DNA of 64,000 nt from Clostridia bacterium (GTDB lineage: Bacteria; Bacillota; Clostridia; Christensenellales; Aristaeellaceae): NCBI GenBank assembly GCA_017521565.1, contig JAFXCE010000011.1:62001-126000 (forward strand), in the 5' to 3' direction. The notes below the pieces were generated by a model that saw nothing but the letters and a program-made list of their open reading frames with translations, ran no database searches and was not told the DNA's origin. Below are positions 16,459 to 25,270 of the stretch, one piece after another (within the stretch, counting starts at the first letter, position 1; each line of letters begins with the position of its first letter). A program made the position numbers and the translations under genes.

Positions 16459-17323
16459 GTGGCAGGATTATGAGGTGCTTGACTGCGGCGGCGGCGAGAA
16501 GCTGGAACGCTGGGGCGACGTGTATCTGCGCCGTCCGGACCCGCAGGCGATCTGGCCGGCGCGCGACGCCAAGCTCTGGCGCTGCGCACAGGCGCATTAT
16601 CACCGCAGCGAGAAGGGCGGCGGCAGCTGGGAATTCTTTGATAAGCTGCCCGAGCGCTGGGAGATCAACTATAACTGCAACGGCGATGCGCTCAAGTTCT
16701 ATGTCCGTCCGACCGGCTTCAAGCACACAGGCCTTTTCCCGGAGCAGGCGGCAAACTGGGACTGGATGAATGCGCTTGTCAAGCAGCGCAAGGCCGAGGG
16801 CCGCGACGTCAAGGTGCTCAATCTCTTTGCCTATACCGGCGGCGCGACGATGGCGTGTGCTGCGGCGGGCGCGCAGGTCTGTCACTGCGATGCGGCGAAG
16901 GGCATGGTGCAGTGGGCGCGGGAGAACCGCGAGCTGAGCCGCCTGCCGGAGGAGAGCACGCGCTGGATCGTCGATGATGCGCTCAAGTTTGTGCAGCGTG
17001 AGGCGAGACGCGGCCACTTCTATGACGGCATCCTGATGGACCCGCCTTCCTATGGCCGCGGCCCGGGCGGCGAGGTCTGGAAGCTGGAAAATGAGCTTTA
17101 TGGTCTGGTGAAGGCGGCGAGCGAGGCGCTTTGCGAGGATCCGCTGTTCTTCCTGCTCAATGGCTATACGACGGGCTTCCAGGCGAGCGTGCTGGGCAAT
17201 ATGGTCGATATGTGCGTGACGTCCCGCTTTGGCGGCGAGGTGAAGGCGGACGAGCTCTGTCTGCCGGTGACGGCGGGCGGTGTGCTGCCCTGCGGCACCA
17301 GCGGGCGCTGGGAAAAGAAATAA
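16442..17323 (+). CDS. Class I SAM-dependent methyltransferase, RlmI-like
   Basis: 293-residue SAM-dependent methyltransferase of the PF10672 type (relatives of 23S rRNA m5C methyltransferase RlmI). The N-terminal third is a mixed-strand domain (ADKWQDYEVLDCGGGEKLERWGD). SAM-binding motif I is VLNLFAYTGGATMACAAAGA (about 122-141), and the catalytic-loop motif is DPPSYGRGP. An adenine or cytosine base in rRNA is the likely target (inference). The ATG at 16442 lies in the 3' end of the transposase gene after AGAGGAAT, so the RAYT has inserted immediately upstream. The RluA-type gene follows after 20 bases, and an RNA-modification operon is plausible. Confidence 0.85.
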   Translation: MFIADKWQDYEVLDCGGGEKLERWGDVYLRRPDPQAIWPARDAKLWRCAQAHYHRSEKGGGSWEFFDKLPERWEINYNCNGDALKFYVRPTGFKHTGLFPEQAANWDWMNALVKQRKAEGRDVKVLNLFAYTGGATMACAAAGAQVCHCDAAKGMVQWARENRELSRLPEESTRWIVDDALKFVQREARRGHFYDGILMDPPSYGRGPGGEVWKLENELYGLVKAASEALCEDPLFFLLNGYTTGFQASVLGNMVDMCVTSRFGGEVKADELCLPVTAGGVLPCGTSGRWEKK

Positions 17324-17343
17324 TCTGATCTTTTGATTGGGAA

Positions 17344-18063
17344 ATGGCTATGGAACATTATCATGGCGTCGGGATCGTCTACGAGGACAATCATCTCCTC
17401 GTGGTTGTCAAGCCCCCGAATATGCCCACGCAGGCGGATGCCTCCGGCGATCCCGACCTGCATTCCGTGATGAAGCAGTATATCGCGGAGAAATACCAGA
17501 AGCCGGGTGCGGTCTACCTCGGCCTCGTGCATAGGCTGGACCGCCCGGTGGGCGGTCTTGTCGTGCTGGCGAGGACGAGCAAGGCGGCGGACAGGCTCAG
17601 CGAGCAGGTCAGAAAAAAGACGCTGGCGCGCCAGTATGTCGCCGCTGTGCGCGGCAGCGCGCCACAGATGATGGAGCTGAATGACTGGCTGCTCAAGGAC
17701 GAAAAAACCAACACCGTGCGCGCTGTGAATGCGAATACGCCCGGCGCGAAGGACGCCAAGCTCTGCTACCAAAAGGCGGGCGAGGCCGACGGCTTGTCGC
17801 TCATCCGGGTGAAGCTCTTTACCGGGCGTTCGCATCAGATTCGCGTGCAGACCTCGCATTCGGGGTATCCGATCTGGGGCGATGCGCGCTATGGCGGCGG
17901 CAGGCCGGGCGAACAGATCGCGCTTTGGGGCGCGCATCTGGGCCTTGTGCATCCCACAAAGAAGGAAGAGATGAGTTTTACCGTTCTTCCCCCGATGGAC
18001 GCCCGTCCGTGGAAGGGATTCGGGGAAAAGATCTGGATGAACGAGGCGGAGATCAGGCTGTGA
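17344..18063 (+). CDS. RluA-family RNA pseudouridine synthase
   Basis: Isomerises uridine to pseudouridine in rRNA or tRNA. 239 residues. The catalytic motif is HRLDRPVGG (Asp in HRLDR, about residues 63-71), preceded by VVVKPPNMPTQ, and the binding strands GRSHQIRVQ and GDARYGG follow. It lacks an S4 domain, as do the short RluA relatives. Two in-frame ATGs (17344 and 17350) exist; the ribosome-binding site is weak for both (GGGA), so the start is uncertain by two residues. It follows the methyltransferase by 20 bases. Confidence 0.93.
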   Translation: MAMEHYHGVGIVYEDNHLLVVVKPPNMPTQADASGDPDLHSVMKQYIAEKYQKPGAVYLGLVHRLDRPVGGLVVLARTSKAADRLSEQVRKKTLARQYVAAVRGSAPQMMELNDWLLKDEKTNTVRAVNANTPGAKDAKLCYQKAGEADGLSLIRVKLFTGRSHQIRVQTSHSGYPIWGDARYGGGRPGEQIALWGAHLGLVHPTKKEEMSFTVLPPMDARPWKGFGEKIWMNEAEIRL

Positions 18064-18138
18064 CCGCAGGATCAGACGGGAAGAAAAGACGGCGCAGGAC
18101 CGTCTAATGGATAAATGGATTTTGAAAGGACGCATTTC

Positions 18139-20076
18139 ATGAAGAACATCGCTGCGCTTCTATTTGCACTCTGTCTTGCGGCAACGATGCTGCTTGGAAC
18201 AGGCGCGCTTGCGGATGACCGGGCTGAAATGCTCATCAACGCTGCCGTCAGCCAGCTTGGCTATGCCGCATCAAGGGGCGGATACACCAAGTACGGCGAA
18301 TGGGGCGGCAAGGCGTATGGCGAATGGTGCTCGGAGTTCGTTTCCTGGTGCGTGAATTTCGCGGATGAGCATTATGGCACGGCCATGCTGGACAGCGTCT
18401 ATCCCATGCAGACGACATGCGAACATGGCGCGCAATGGTTTAAGGATCAGGGACGCTATGTCGCCGTGAACGGAGGCATTCTGGGAAAAGAGGAGCAGTT
18501 TTACCTTGCCGATGGCGTGAGCGTAAAGGAAAGACCTTACATCCCCCAGCGCGGCGACCTGATCTACATCGAGTGGTATAAGTATAACCGGCTGGATCAC
18601 GTGGGCATTGTCGAATTCGTCACGCAGGACGAGGACGGCACATATTATGTGCATACCATCGAGGGAAACAACCATATCCTCGGGCCGGAGCCGACCGTCG
18701 TGGCGCGCTATGTCTACCGGCTGGATGATCCGTCCATCCGCGGCTATGGCGTGCTGCAGGAAGGCCTTGTCGGAACCGAATTGGCGATGGGCGCTGAGGG
18801 CGAGGCGGTTGTGAACCTGCAGAAAAACCTCAAGACGCTCGGCTTTTATGACGGGGACTGTGCAGGCAAGCTGGGCAAGGGCACGGTGACGGCGATCAAG
18901 AAATACCAAAAAGCGAGAGGCCTCACGGAGAGCGGCACGGCGGATCAGGCGACGATGGTGAGCATCAGCGGTGAGATTGCCAAGCGGGAAGCGGAGGCCG
19001 AGGACAAGGCGCGCCAGAAGGCCGAGCGCGAAGCGCGGGAGAATCTGGAGGCGACCAAGGCAGCCATTGCTGCGGATTGGTTCGGCGAATTTGACCCCTA
19101 TGACGAGGAGGCGGCGTGGGCCCGGCTGATGCAGGACATCACGGTGCTCGACGTTGATCAGAAGGAGAGAATCTATCTTTCCGACGGTCCCAACGGCCGC
19201 AGAAAGACGAATGACGAGCATCGGGGCTTTTTTTTCGGCGCATCTGTCGGCGTCAAGGTGCTTGATGAACAGGATGGCTGGTCAAAGATTCAGGCGTATA
19301 ATGACTATGATGAGCTGGAAGAGGGCTGGGTTCGCCCGGGACGGCTCAAGACCGTGACGCCCAACCCGACATGGGGCATGATCATCGATAAGCGCACGCA
19401 GAGGCTCTACCTGTATAAGGAGGGCAAGCTGCTGACCGAGCTGCTGATTTCCACCGGCACGACCAAGGGACAGAACGAGGATTTCTGTGAGACGGCCTCC
19501 GGCGATTTCCTGCTGATCAGCGCAACGGGCGGCTTCTGGTCGGGCAATCTGTGGTGCGACCAGGCGATTCGCTTTAACGGCGGCGACCTGCTGCACATGG
19601 TTCCAGCGGTATACTATGGCGATATCGTCGGCGGTACGCCGGATGACACGGGCGATTACCGGATATGCGAGAGCGCGCTGGGCTCACGCGCATCTCACGG
19701 CTGCGTTCGCGTGCAGCGCGAGAAGAACGCGGATGGATATAACCACCAGTGGATCTGGAACAATCTGCGCAGCGAGAAGAACATCAAGATCATCGTGTGG
19801 GACGACGACGGCCGCCGCCTGCCGGAGACGGCGGGCAATACGCCGATGTACTATAATCCCGACGGCGGGGAGATGTTCCATGCGGATCAGTATTGTCCGG
19901 GCGTGAAGTCGCGCTATCTGCCGCTGACGAAGACGACGTATGCTGCGCTTGAAAGCTATCCCTTTACGAAGCTGACGCCCTGTAACGCCTGTGCCGCGCC
20001 GCAGAGGCCGGAGGTTGTGCGCAGCTGGAATGCGGTCATCGATCAGGCATATGAAGAACTGGGCATGACGCCCTGA
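18139..20076 (+). CDS. Secreted CHAP / peptidoglycan-binding / L,D-transpeptidase protein
   Basis: 645-residue exported cell-wall enzyme. Residues 1-25 are a signal peptide. Residues about 30-200 form a CHAP-type amidase/peptidase domain (Cys64 in EWCSEFVSW, His in LDHVGIVEFV, Asn in EGNN). Residues about 215-285 are a peptidoglycan-binding helical bundle (LQKNLKTLGFYDG). A charged coiled coil spans about 285-320, and residues about 350-410 look SH3-like. Residues 418-560 are YkuD, with the active site SHGCVRV (Cys522) and an upstream HMVP. The C-terminus has a His/Cys motif (FHADQYCPG, then LTPCNAC) that could bind metal. The ATG at 18139 follows AAAGG. Combining cleavage and cross-linking domains suggests peptidoglycan remodelling. 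Confidence 0.85.
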   Translation: MKNIAALLFALCLAATMLLGTGALADDRAEMLINAAVSQLGYAASRGGYTKYGEWGGKAYGEWCSEFVSWCVNFADEHYGTAMLDSVYPMQTTCEHGAQWFKDQGRYVAVNGGILGKEEQFYLADGVSVKERPYIPQRGDLIYIEWYKYNRLDHVGIVEFVTQDEDGTYYVHTIEGNNHILGPEPTVVARYVYRLDDPSIRGYGVLQEGLVGTELAMGAEGEAVVNLQKNLKTLGFYDGDCAGKLGKGTVTAIKKYQKARGLTESGTADQATMVSISGEIAKREAEAEDKARQKAEREARENLEATKAAIAADWFGEFDPYDEEAAWARLMQDITVLDVDQKERIYLSDGPNGRRKTNDEHRGFFFGASVGVKVLDEQDGWSKIQAYNDYDELEEGWVRPGRLKTVTPNPTWGMIIDKRTQRLYLYKEGKLLTELLISTGTTKGQNEDFCETASGDFLLISATGGFWSGNLWCDQAIRFNGGDLLHMVPAVYYGDIVGGTPDDTGDYRICESALGSRASHGCVRVQREKNADGYNHQWIWNNLRSEKNIKIIVWDDDGRRLPETAGNTPMYYNPDGGEMFHADQYCPGVKSRYLPLTKTTYAALESYPFTKLTPCNACAAPQRPEVVRSWNAVIDQAYEELGMTP

Positions 20077-20116
20077 ACATACGGAAAAACGAGAGATAAA
20101 ACGGGAGAACATCGCG

Positions 20117-20701
20117 ATGAATTACTCGGTCAAGCCGGTGCATGTCGGCATGAGAACATTTAAAACGGCGCTGACGACAGCGTTTTGCGCGCTGGTGTAT
20201 TATTTCGTGGGCAGGAGCCCGGCCTTTGCATGCATCGGCGTCATTTTCGGCATGGGCATCAATATGGAAGACGCGCAGAAGAACGGCGGAAACCGCCTCT
20301 TCGGTACGATCATCGGCGGCGTGGTCGGCGTGATCCTGTTCCGCCTTTATCTGGTCTTTGTGCCGGATGGGCATCACACGCTGCTGCTGGTTCCGCTGAC
20401 ATTCATCGGTACGGTGCTGCTGATTCTGCTGTGCCAGCAGTTCTGGGTTGGCGGCGTGCAGCCGGGCGGCGTTGTGCTGTGCATTCTGCTGTTTAACACC
20501 CCGGCGGCGACGTATATCGATTACGCGATGAACCGCATCTTTGATACGGCGATCGGCGTGATGATCGCACTGGCGGTCAGTTTCTTATTCCCGCGCGGCT
20601 GGATGCAGATGTGGCCCGAGCGGATCCGCGCGAGCCGCCTGCACGCAAAGGAAGCGCACAGCCATACGCATCGTCATCATGTAAAGAAGAAGTACAGATA
20701 A
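20117..20701 (+). CDS. Aromatic acid exporter family (ArAE/FUSC-like) membrane protein
   Basis: 194-residue integral membrane protein with about five hydrophobic segments. It resembles the N-terminal membrane module of the ArAE_1/FUSC family: R.FKTALTTAFCALVYYFVGRSPAFACIGVIF followed by NGGNRLFGTIIGGVVG, the classic membrane-domain pattern. No C-terminal soluble domain. Instead it ends in a His-rich basic tail (EAHSHTHRHHVKKKYR), a possible metal-sensing or cytosolic retention element. Starts 40 bases after the transpeptidase gene with GGGAG upstream, and ends at a strong terminator, closing the operon. Confidence 0.78.
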   Translation: MNYSVKPVHVGMRTFKTALTTAFCALVYYFVGRSPAFACIGVIFGMGINMEDAQKNGGNRLFGTIIGGVVGVILFRLYLVFVPDGHHTLLLVPLTFIGTVLLILLCQQFWVGGVQPGGVVLCILLFNTPAATYIDYAMNRIFDTAIGVMIALAVSFLFPRGWMQMWPERIRASRLHAKEAHSHTHRHHVKKKYR

Positions 20702-20704
20702 TCA

Positions 20705-20734
20705 GGCGGCGTCCGCGAAGGACGCCGCTTTTGC
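20705..20734 (+). terminator. Intrinsic terminator
   Basis: GCGGCGTCC (20706-20714) with GGACGCCGC (20720-20728), then TTTT. Also suits the convergent DUF1622 gene poorly, having no T-run on the minus strand. Confidence 0.85.
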
Positions 20735-20742
20735 ATGCGCGC

Positions 20743-21090
20743 CTATGTGCGTTCATCCTCTTCAAGGTGGCCGATCTCCCAATGAATGAGGAAGCTGAGC
20801 GCGGCGCGCAGCAGGATGATTGCGCCGACAGAGGCCATTTCGCGCAGATCGCGCACGATGACAGTGCGCAGGATTTCACCGCCGAGCTTAAACTCCAGAC
20901 CGAGCGCCAGCGAACGCGCCAGATCAAGCCGGATATTGATCGCCCTGCCGGTGAAATACCACAGGAAATCGCGCGCAGCGCCGACGAGAATGACGAGCAC
21001 GCCCATGATCTCAAGGATGTGGATCATGGCTGCGATGGAACTGTGATAGAGGATTTCAAACGTTTCAAGGAATGTGATCTGCGCTGTCAT
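20743..21090 (-). CDS. DUF1622 family membrane protein
   Basis: 115-residue integral membrane protein with three hydrophobic stretches (about 20-40, 72-82 and 84-100). It matches the DUF1622 pattern: EI.G...I..G, then R..LAR.L.LGLEFKLGGEILRT...R, then a final helix before a charged tail. Function of the family is unknown. AAAGGAG lies 9 bases before the ATG at 21090. Monocistronic, convergent with the exporter gene and divergent from rubrerythrin. Confidence 0.85.
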   Translation of the reverse strand: MTAQITFLETFEILYHSSIAAMIHILEIMGVLVILVGAARDFLWYFTGRAINIRLDLARSLALGLEFKLGGEILRTVIVRDLREMASVGAIILLRAALSFLIHWEIGHLEEDERT

Positions 21091-21174
21091 AGGCGCCGCT
21101 CCTTTGCTGTTTTTGCATAGTATGGAGAACTGCGGCGCATATTATTGCAGAGGATACCTGCCTGAAAAGGGGAA

Positions 21175-21203
21175 TTGTCAGGCTCAATAATTTGTGATAC
21201 AAT
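21175..21203 (+). promoter_or_regulatory. Sigma-A promoter of rubrerythrin gene
   Basis: TTGTCA (21175-21180), 17-bp spacer, TACAAT (21198-21203), 55 bases before the start. Confidence 0.75.
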
Positions 21204-21258
21204 GCGGACAGAGTGGCGGACAGCATGATTGCCGCCGAAGAAAGAGAGGTTTTTAATC

Positions 21259-21792
21259 ATGGAGTTGAAGGGCAGCAAGACCGAGAAGAACCTGATGACC
21301 GCATTTGCCGGCGAGTCTCAGGCGCGCAACAAGTATACGTATTTTGCTTCCGTTGCGAAGAAGGAAGGCTATGAGCAGATCGCCGCGATCTTCCTGCAGA
21401 CTGCGGATAACGAGAAGGAACACGCGAAGCTGTGGTTCAAGGCGCTGGGCGAGCTGGGCAACACGGCTGAAAACCTGCTGCATGCCGCCGAGGGCGAGAA
21501 TTACGAGTGGACTGACATGTATGCGACCTTTGCCAAGGAAGCCGAGGAAGAGGGCTTCACCAAGCTGGCCAAGCAGTTCGCCATGGTGGCTGAGATCGAG
21601 AAGACGCATGAAGAGCGCTATCGCAAGCTGCTTTCCAACGTCGAGATGCAGAAGGTCTTCGAGAAGGGCGAAATGACCATGTGGGAGTGCCGCAACTGCG
21701 GTCACCTTGTCATGGGCACCAAGGCGCCGGCAGCCTGCCCGGTCTGCGCGCATCCGCAGAGCTACTTCGAGGTCCGCAAGGAGAATTATTGA
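21259..21792 (+). CDS. rbr: Rubrerythrin
   Basis: Non-haem diiron peroxidase protecting anaerobes from hydrogen peroxide. 177 residues. The N-terminal four-helix domain carries the diiron ligands (E in [39 protein letters not shown]), each with the ExxH pattern. The C-terminal rubredoxin-like knuckle is CRNCGH...CPVC, shorter than full rubredoxin, as is usual for this group. The start at 21259 is chosen for AGAGG upstream and family fit. Monocistronic between its own promoter and terminator. Indicates an anaerobic, occasionally oxygen-exposed lifestyle. Confidence 0.96.
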   Translation: MELKGSKTEKNLMTAFAGESQARNKYTYFASVAKKEGYEQIAAIFLQTADNEKEHAKLWFKALGELGNTAENLLHAAEGENYEWTDMYATFAKEAEEEGFTKLAKQFAMVAEIEKTHEERYRKLLSNVEMQKVFEKGEMTMWECRNCGHLVMGTKAPAACPVCAHPQSYFEVRKENY

Positions 21793-21803
21793 GTGAAATC
21801 AAG

Positions 21804-21835
21804 AACGGTCTGCATTTTGCAGACCGTTTTGTTTG
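21804..21835 (+). terminator. Intrinsic terminator of rubrerythrin gene
   Basis: AACGGTCTGCA (21804-21814) with TGCAGACCGTT (21818-21828), 11-bp perfect stem, then TTTGTTT. Confidence 0.9.
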
Positions 21836-21861
21836 ACAGCGCTTCCCTCGCATGCTATCAT
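21833..21861 (+). promoter_or_regulatory. Sigma-A promoter of aldo/keto reductase gene
   Basis: Perfect TTGACA (21833-21838), 17-bp spacer, TATCAT (21856-21861). It begins within the T-run of the rubrerythrin terminator, 34 bases before the start codon. Confidence 0.8.
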
Positions 21862-21894
21862 AAGCCAAAGAATACGGCAATACAGGAGGATCCG

Positions 21895-23016
21895 ATGATG
21901 GAGTATGTCAATATGGAAAAGCTCGGTGCGAAGGTGTCGCGCCTCGGCTTTGGCTGCATGCGTTTCCCGACGACGCCGGAAGGAAAAATCGACGAGCAGC
22001 GCGCCGCTGCGATGCTCGATACCGCTTATAAGGCGGGTGTGAATTACTTCGATACGGCGTATTTTTACCATAACCGCATGAGCGAGGAGTTTGTCGGCCG
22101 TGCGCTCAAGGCGTATCCGCGCGAGAGCTTCTATCTGGCGACGAAGCTGCCGCTGTCGATGATCAACACCTTTGAAGAGGCCAAGGAGATCTTCGAGGGT
22201 CAGTTCAAGTCCATGCAGGTGGAATACTTTGATTTCTATCTGCTGCACTGCATCACCGCCCGGAACTGGAAGGTTACACTGGAAAACGGCCTGATCGACT
22301 ACCTCGTGGAGCAGCAGAAAAAGGGCCGCATCCGTCATCTGGGCTTCTCCTTCCATGATACCTATGAGCTGTTTGAAGAGGTGCTTACCTACCGTGACTG
22401 GGATTTCTGCCAGATTCAGCTCAACTACATGGATACCGACATTCAGGCGGGCATGAAGGGCTATGCGCTGGCGGAAAAGCTGGGCATCCCGGTGGTCGTG
22501 ATGGAGCCGGTCAAGGGCGGCAGCCTGGCGACGCTCGCCGAGGACGTTGCAGCAAAGTTTAAACAGGCGCGCCCGGATTGGTCCGTCGCTTCCTGGGCGA
22601 TGCGCTGGGTGGCCAGCCTTGACAACTGCAAGGTCATCCTCTCCGGTATGTCGGACGAAGCGCAGGTCGCGGACAACCTTGCGACGTTTGCGCAGCCGCA
22701 GAAGCTGACGGAGGAAGAGCTTGAGGTGGTTGCCGAGGTTCGCAAGATGATTGAGGAGCGCACGTTTGTCGCCTGTACGAACTGTAAGTACTGCATGCCG
22801 TGCCCGTTCGGTGTGGATATCCCGCGCAACTTCCGCGTAATGAACGAGTATGCCAAGTACAGCAACGAACGCAGCCTTGCCTTCGGCTGGAAGGACATGG
22901 AGGAAAGCGCCCGCGCAAGCAGCTGCCAGAATTGCGGCGCATGCGAAACGGCCTGTCCGCAGGCGCTGCCGATTCGGGAGAAGCTGGCGGCCATTGCGGC
23001 GAAAATGAAGGCCTGA
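21895..23016 (+). CDS. Aldo/keto reductase with C-terminal [4Fe-4S] domain
   Basis: 373-residue oxidoreductase. Residues about 1-270 are the aldo/keto reductase barrel: GFGCMRFP, the catalytic Asp and Tyr in FDTAYFYHN, Lys in ATKLP, His in LLHC, and the nucleotide-binding end GMSDEAQV. The C-terminal 80 residues carry two clusters of cysteines, CTNCKYCMPCPFGV and CQNCGACETACP, typical of ferredoxin-like 2x[4Fe-4S] modules in anaerobe AKRs. It probably couples electron transfer to carbonyl reduction; substrate unknown. GGAGG precedes tandem ATGs (21895, 21898). Monocistronic. Confidence 0.93.
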   Translation: MMEYVNMEKLGAKVSRLGFGCMRFPTTPEGKIDEQRAAAMLDTAYKAGVNYFDTAYFYHNRMSEEFVGRALKAYPRESFYLATKLPLSMINTFEEAKEIFEGQFKSMQVEYFDFYLLHCITARNWKVTLENGLIDYLVEQQKKGRIRHLGFSFHDTYELFEEVLTYRDWDFCQIQLNYMDTDIQAGMKGYALAEKLGIPVVVMEPVKGGSLATLAEDVAAKFKQARPDWSVASWAMRWVASLDNCKVILSGMSDEAQVADNLATFAQPQKLTEEELEVVAEVRKMIEERTFVACTNCKYCMPCPFGVDIPRNFRVMNEYAKYSNERSLAFGWKDMEESARASSCQNCGACETACPQALPIREKLAAIAAKMKA

Positions 23017-23042
23017 GATCCATCAAGTATACGGCGGTCTGC

Positions 23043-23092
23043 TTGACAGGCCGCTGTTTTCGTGTTATCATTTCATTGTTACATGAAATGAT
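23043..23092 (+). promoter_or_regulatory. Promoter and overlapping operator dyad of metal ATPase
   Basis: TTGACA (23043-23048), 17-bp spacer, TATCAT (23066-23071). A perfect 10-bp inverted repeat, ATCATTTCAT (23067-23076), TGTTAC, ATGAAATGAT (23083-23092), overlaps the -10 and the transcript start. Size and place fit a metal-responsive repressor (SmtB/ArsR or similar); the regulator is not proven. Confidence 0.75.
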
Positions 23093-23129
23093 GAAGAGGC
23101 GAAAAGCAATAAAGCAAGGAGGATTCTGT

Positions 23130-25163
23130 ATGAGCCACCCTCAGCACGAAGATAAACCCACCCATGATCACGCGCGTGAGCACGACCACGGTCATGCGCA
23201 TGACTGTGCCTGCTGCCACGGCGATGAACACGATCATGGCTGTACCTGCGGGCATGAACACGATCATGGCTGTACCTGCGGGCATGAACACGATCATGGC
23301 TGCGCCTGTGGTCATGATCATGGAGATGATGAGGCCGCTAAAAAGGAATTTCGCCGCCTGCTGCTTGCGCTGATGCTTTTTGCACTGGGGCTGCTGCTGC
23401 CAGTTCCGGCGGCAGCGGGATCTGCGCTGCTGCTTGCGTGCTACGTGGTTGCCGGACATGATGTTCTGCGCAGTGCGTGGCGTTCGCTGTTCAGGGGCAG
23501 GATGCTTGATGAAAACTTCCTGATGGCTGCAGCGTCCCTTGCAGCGATGGCGATTGGCGAGACGACCGAGGGCTGCGCGGTGATGCTGTTTTATCAGGTG
23601 GGCGAGTGCTTTCAGAGCTATGCCGTGGGCCGCTCGCGCAAGCGGGTCAGGTCGCTTCTTGCGATTCGCCCGGAGGAGGCGTTTGTCCTGCGCGGCGGAG
23701 AATATGTTTCTGTGGATCCTGCGGCAGTGGAGGTGGGCGAGGAGATCCGTATCCGCCCGGGCGAGCGCGTGCCGCTGGATGCGCAGGTGCTTTCGGGCAG
23801 GAGCGATATGGATACCTCCGCGCTGACGGGCGAGAGCGTGCCGCGCAGCGCAGAGCCGGGGGAGAGCATCCTTGCGGGCTTTGTGGCGAAAAACGGCGTG
23901 GTGACGGCGCGCGTGGAAAAGCCGCTGGCGGAATCCTCGGTCAGCCGGATTCTGGCGATGGTTGAACAGGCGCAGGAGCGCAAGGCGCCGGTGGAACGTT
24001 TTATCACCAGCTTTGCGCGCGTGTATACGCCGATTGTCGTAGGGCTGGCGCTGGCGCTGGGGCTTGTTCCGCCGCTTCTGCTTGGCGGCTGGCGGACGTG
24101 GATGTATCGCGCGCTGACATTTCTGGTGGCCTCCTGCCCGTGTGCGCTCGTGATCTCCGTGCCGCTTTGCTATTTCGCGGGCATCGGCTCCGCAGCGCGC
24201 CGCGGCATTTTGATCAAGGGCGGCGACAGCCTCGATGCGCTCTGCAGGATCAAGGCCGTTGTGCTGGATAAGACCGGCACGCTGACGACTGGCATGTTTG
24301 AGGTGCAGCATGTGCATCCGGCTGCCGGCTATACGCAGGAGGATGTGCTGGCGCTCATCGCAGGTGCGGAAAAGGATAGCAGCCATCCGCTGGCGGTCGC
24401 GGCAGTGCGCGCGGCGAAAGAGCGCGGCGTCCCTGCTGCAGCGATGACGCTTGAAGAAGAGACTGCAGGCCGCGGCGTATACGCCAAGGCGCAGGATGGC
24501 GCGCATGTGCTGGCGGGCAATGCGGCCATGATGCGCGAACACAGCATTGCGCTCGATGAAGCGGCATGCACCGAAGACTGTGCGCGAATTTATGCGGCAA
24601 AGGCGGGCAGGCTTGTCGGCTGTATCTGTCTGACGGATACGGTAAAGCCCGGCGCGAGGGAAGCGCTTGTAAAGATTACGGGCATGGGCATTGAGCGGAC
24701 CGTCATGCTGACCGGAGACCGGGAAGGGCCGGCAAAGGCCGTGGCGGCGGAGCTGGGCCTGAGCGAAGCGCATGCGCAGCTGCTGCCTCAGGACAAGATC
24801 GAAAAGCTGGAAGCCATCTGCGCACAGGGGCCTGCGGCGTTTGTCGGCGACGGAATCAACGACGCGCCGGCGCTGATGCGCGCGGATGTGGGCATCGCCA
24901 TGGGCGCGCTGGGCAGCGATGCGGCGATTGAGGCTGCGGATGTGGTGCTGATGACCGACGGGATGGACCGCCTGCCGCAGGCGCTCGGCGTGGCAAGGCG
25001 CGTGCGTGCGCTGGCGCATCAGAATGTCGTGATTGCGCTGGGGATCAAGGTTGCGGTGCTCCTGCTGGCCGCGTTTGGCATGGCTGGCATGTGGCTGGCG
25101 GTGTTTGCGGATGTGGGCGTGGCGCTGATCTGCGTGCTCAATGCGATGCGCGCCATGCGCTGA
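23130..25163 (+). CDS. P1B-type heavy-metal ATPase with His/Cys-rich N-terminus
   Basis: Exports Zn/Cd/Pb-type divalent metals across the membrane (ZntA/CadA-like). 677 residues. Residues 1-68 are a His/Cys-rich tail holding three tandem 10-residue units (EHDHGCTCGH) in place of a CxxC metal-binding domain. Then transmembrane helices, the actuator TGES loop, the permeation CPC (336-338), the phosphorylation DKTGT (Asp380), the SSHPLA His-Pro motif, GDGINDAPA, and a final helix with FADVGVALI, whose Asp is typical of P1B-2 zinc pumps. AGGAGG lies before the ATG. Monocistronic behind an operator-containing promoter. Confidence 0.93.
   Translation: MSHPQHEDKPTHDHAREHDHGHAHDCACCHGDEHDHGCTCGHEHDHGCTCGHEHDHGCACGHDHGDDEAAKKEFRRLLLALMLFALGLLLPVPAAAGSALLLACYVVAGHDVLRSAWRSLFRGRMLDENFLMAAASLAAMAIGETTEGCAVMLFYQVGECFQSYAVGRSRKRVRSLLAIRPEEAFVLRGGEYVSVDPAAVEVGEEIRIRPGERVPLDAQVLSGRSDMDTSALTGESVPRSAEPGESILAGFVAKNGVVTARVEKPLAESSVSRILAMVEQAQERKAPVERFITSFARVYTPIVVGLALALGLVPPLLLGGWRTWMYRALTFLVASCPCALVISVPLCYFAGIGSAARRGILIKGGDSLDALCRIKAVVLDKTGTLTTGMFEVQHVHPAAGYTQEDVLALIAGAEKDSSHPLAVAAVRAAKERGVPAAAMTLEEETAGRGVYAKAQDGAHVLAGNAAMMREHSIALDEAACTEDCARIYAAKAGRLVGCICLTDTVKPGAREALVKITGMGIERTVMLTGDREGPAKAVAAELGLSEAHAQLLPQDKIEKLEAICAQGPAAFVGDGINDAPALMRADVGIAMGALGSDAAIEAADVVLMTDGMDRLPQALGVARRVRALAHQNVVIALGIKVAVLLLAAFGMAGMWLAVFADVGVALICVLNAMRAMR
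23222..23311 (+). repeat. Three tandem 30-bp units in ATPase gene
   Basis: Three in-frame 30-bp copies (23222-23251, 23252-23281, 23282-23311); the first two are nearly identical, the third has a few substitutions. They encode the metal-binding decapeptides. Confidence 0.9.
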
Positions 25164-25180
25164 CTTGCGCGCCCGAATGC

Positions 25181-25209
25181 TTGACAGAAACGCATGCGCG
25201 TGTTATTCT
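25181..25209 (+). promoter_or_regulatory. Sigma-A promoter of acidic protein gene
   Basis: TTGACA (25181-25186), 17-bp spacer, TATTCT (25204-25209). The spacer contains the palindrome CGCATGCG. Confidence 0.65.
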
Positions 25210-25270
25210 GCCCATATCATCCATATAAAAGCCAGCAAGCCATCGGCAGCAATGAGAAGGAGAGAATATC

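Noticed and set aside
23222..23311. CRISPR-like direct repeats
   Set aside because: The 30-bp units are directly tandem without spacers and code for a metal-binding peptide.
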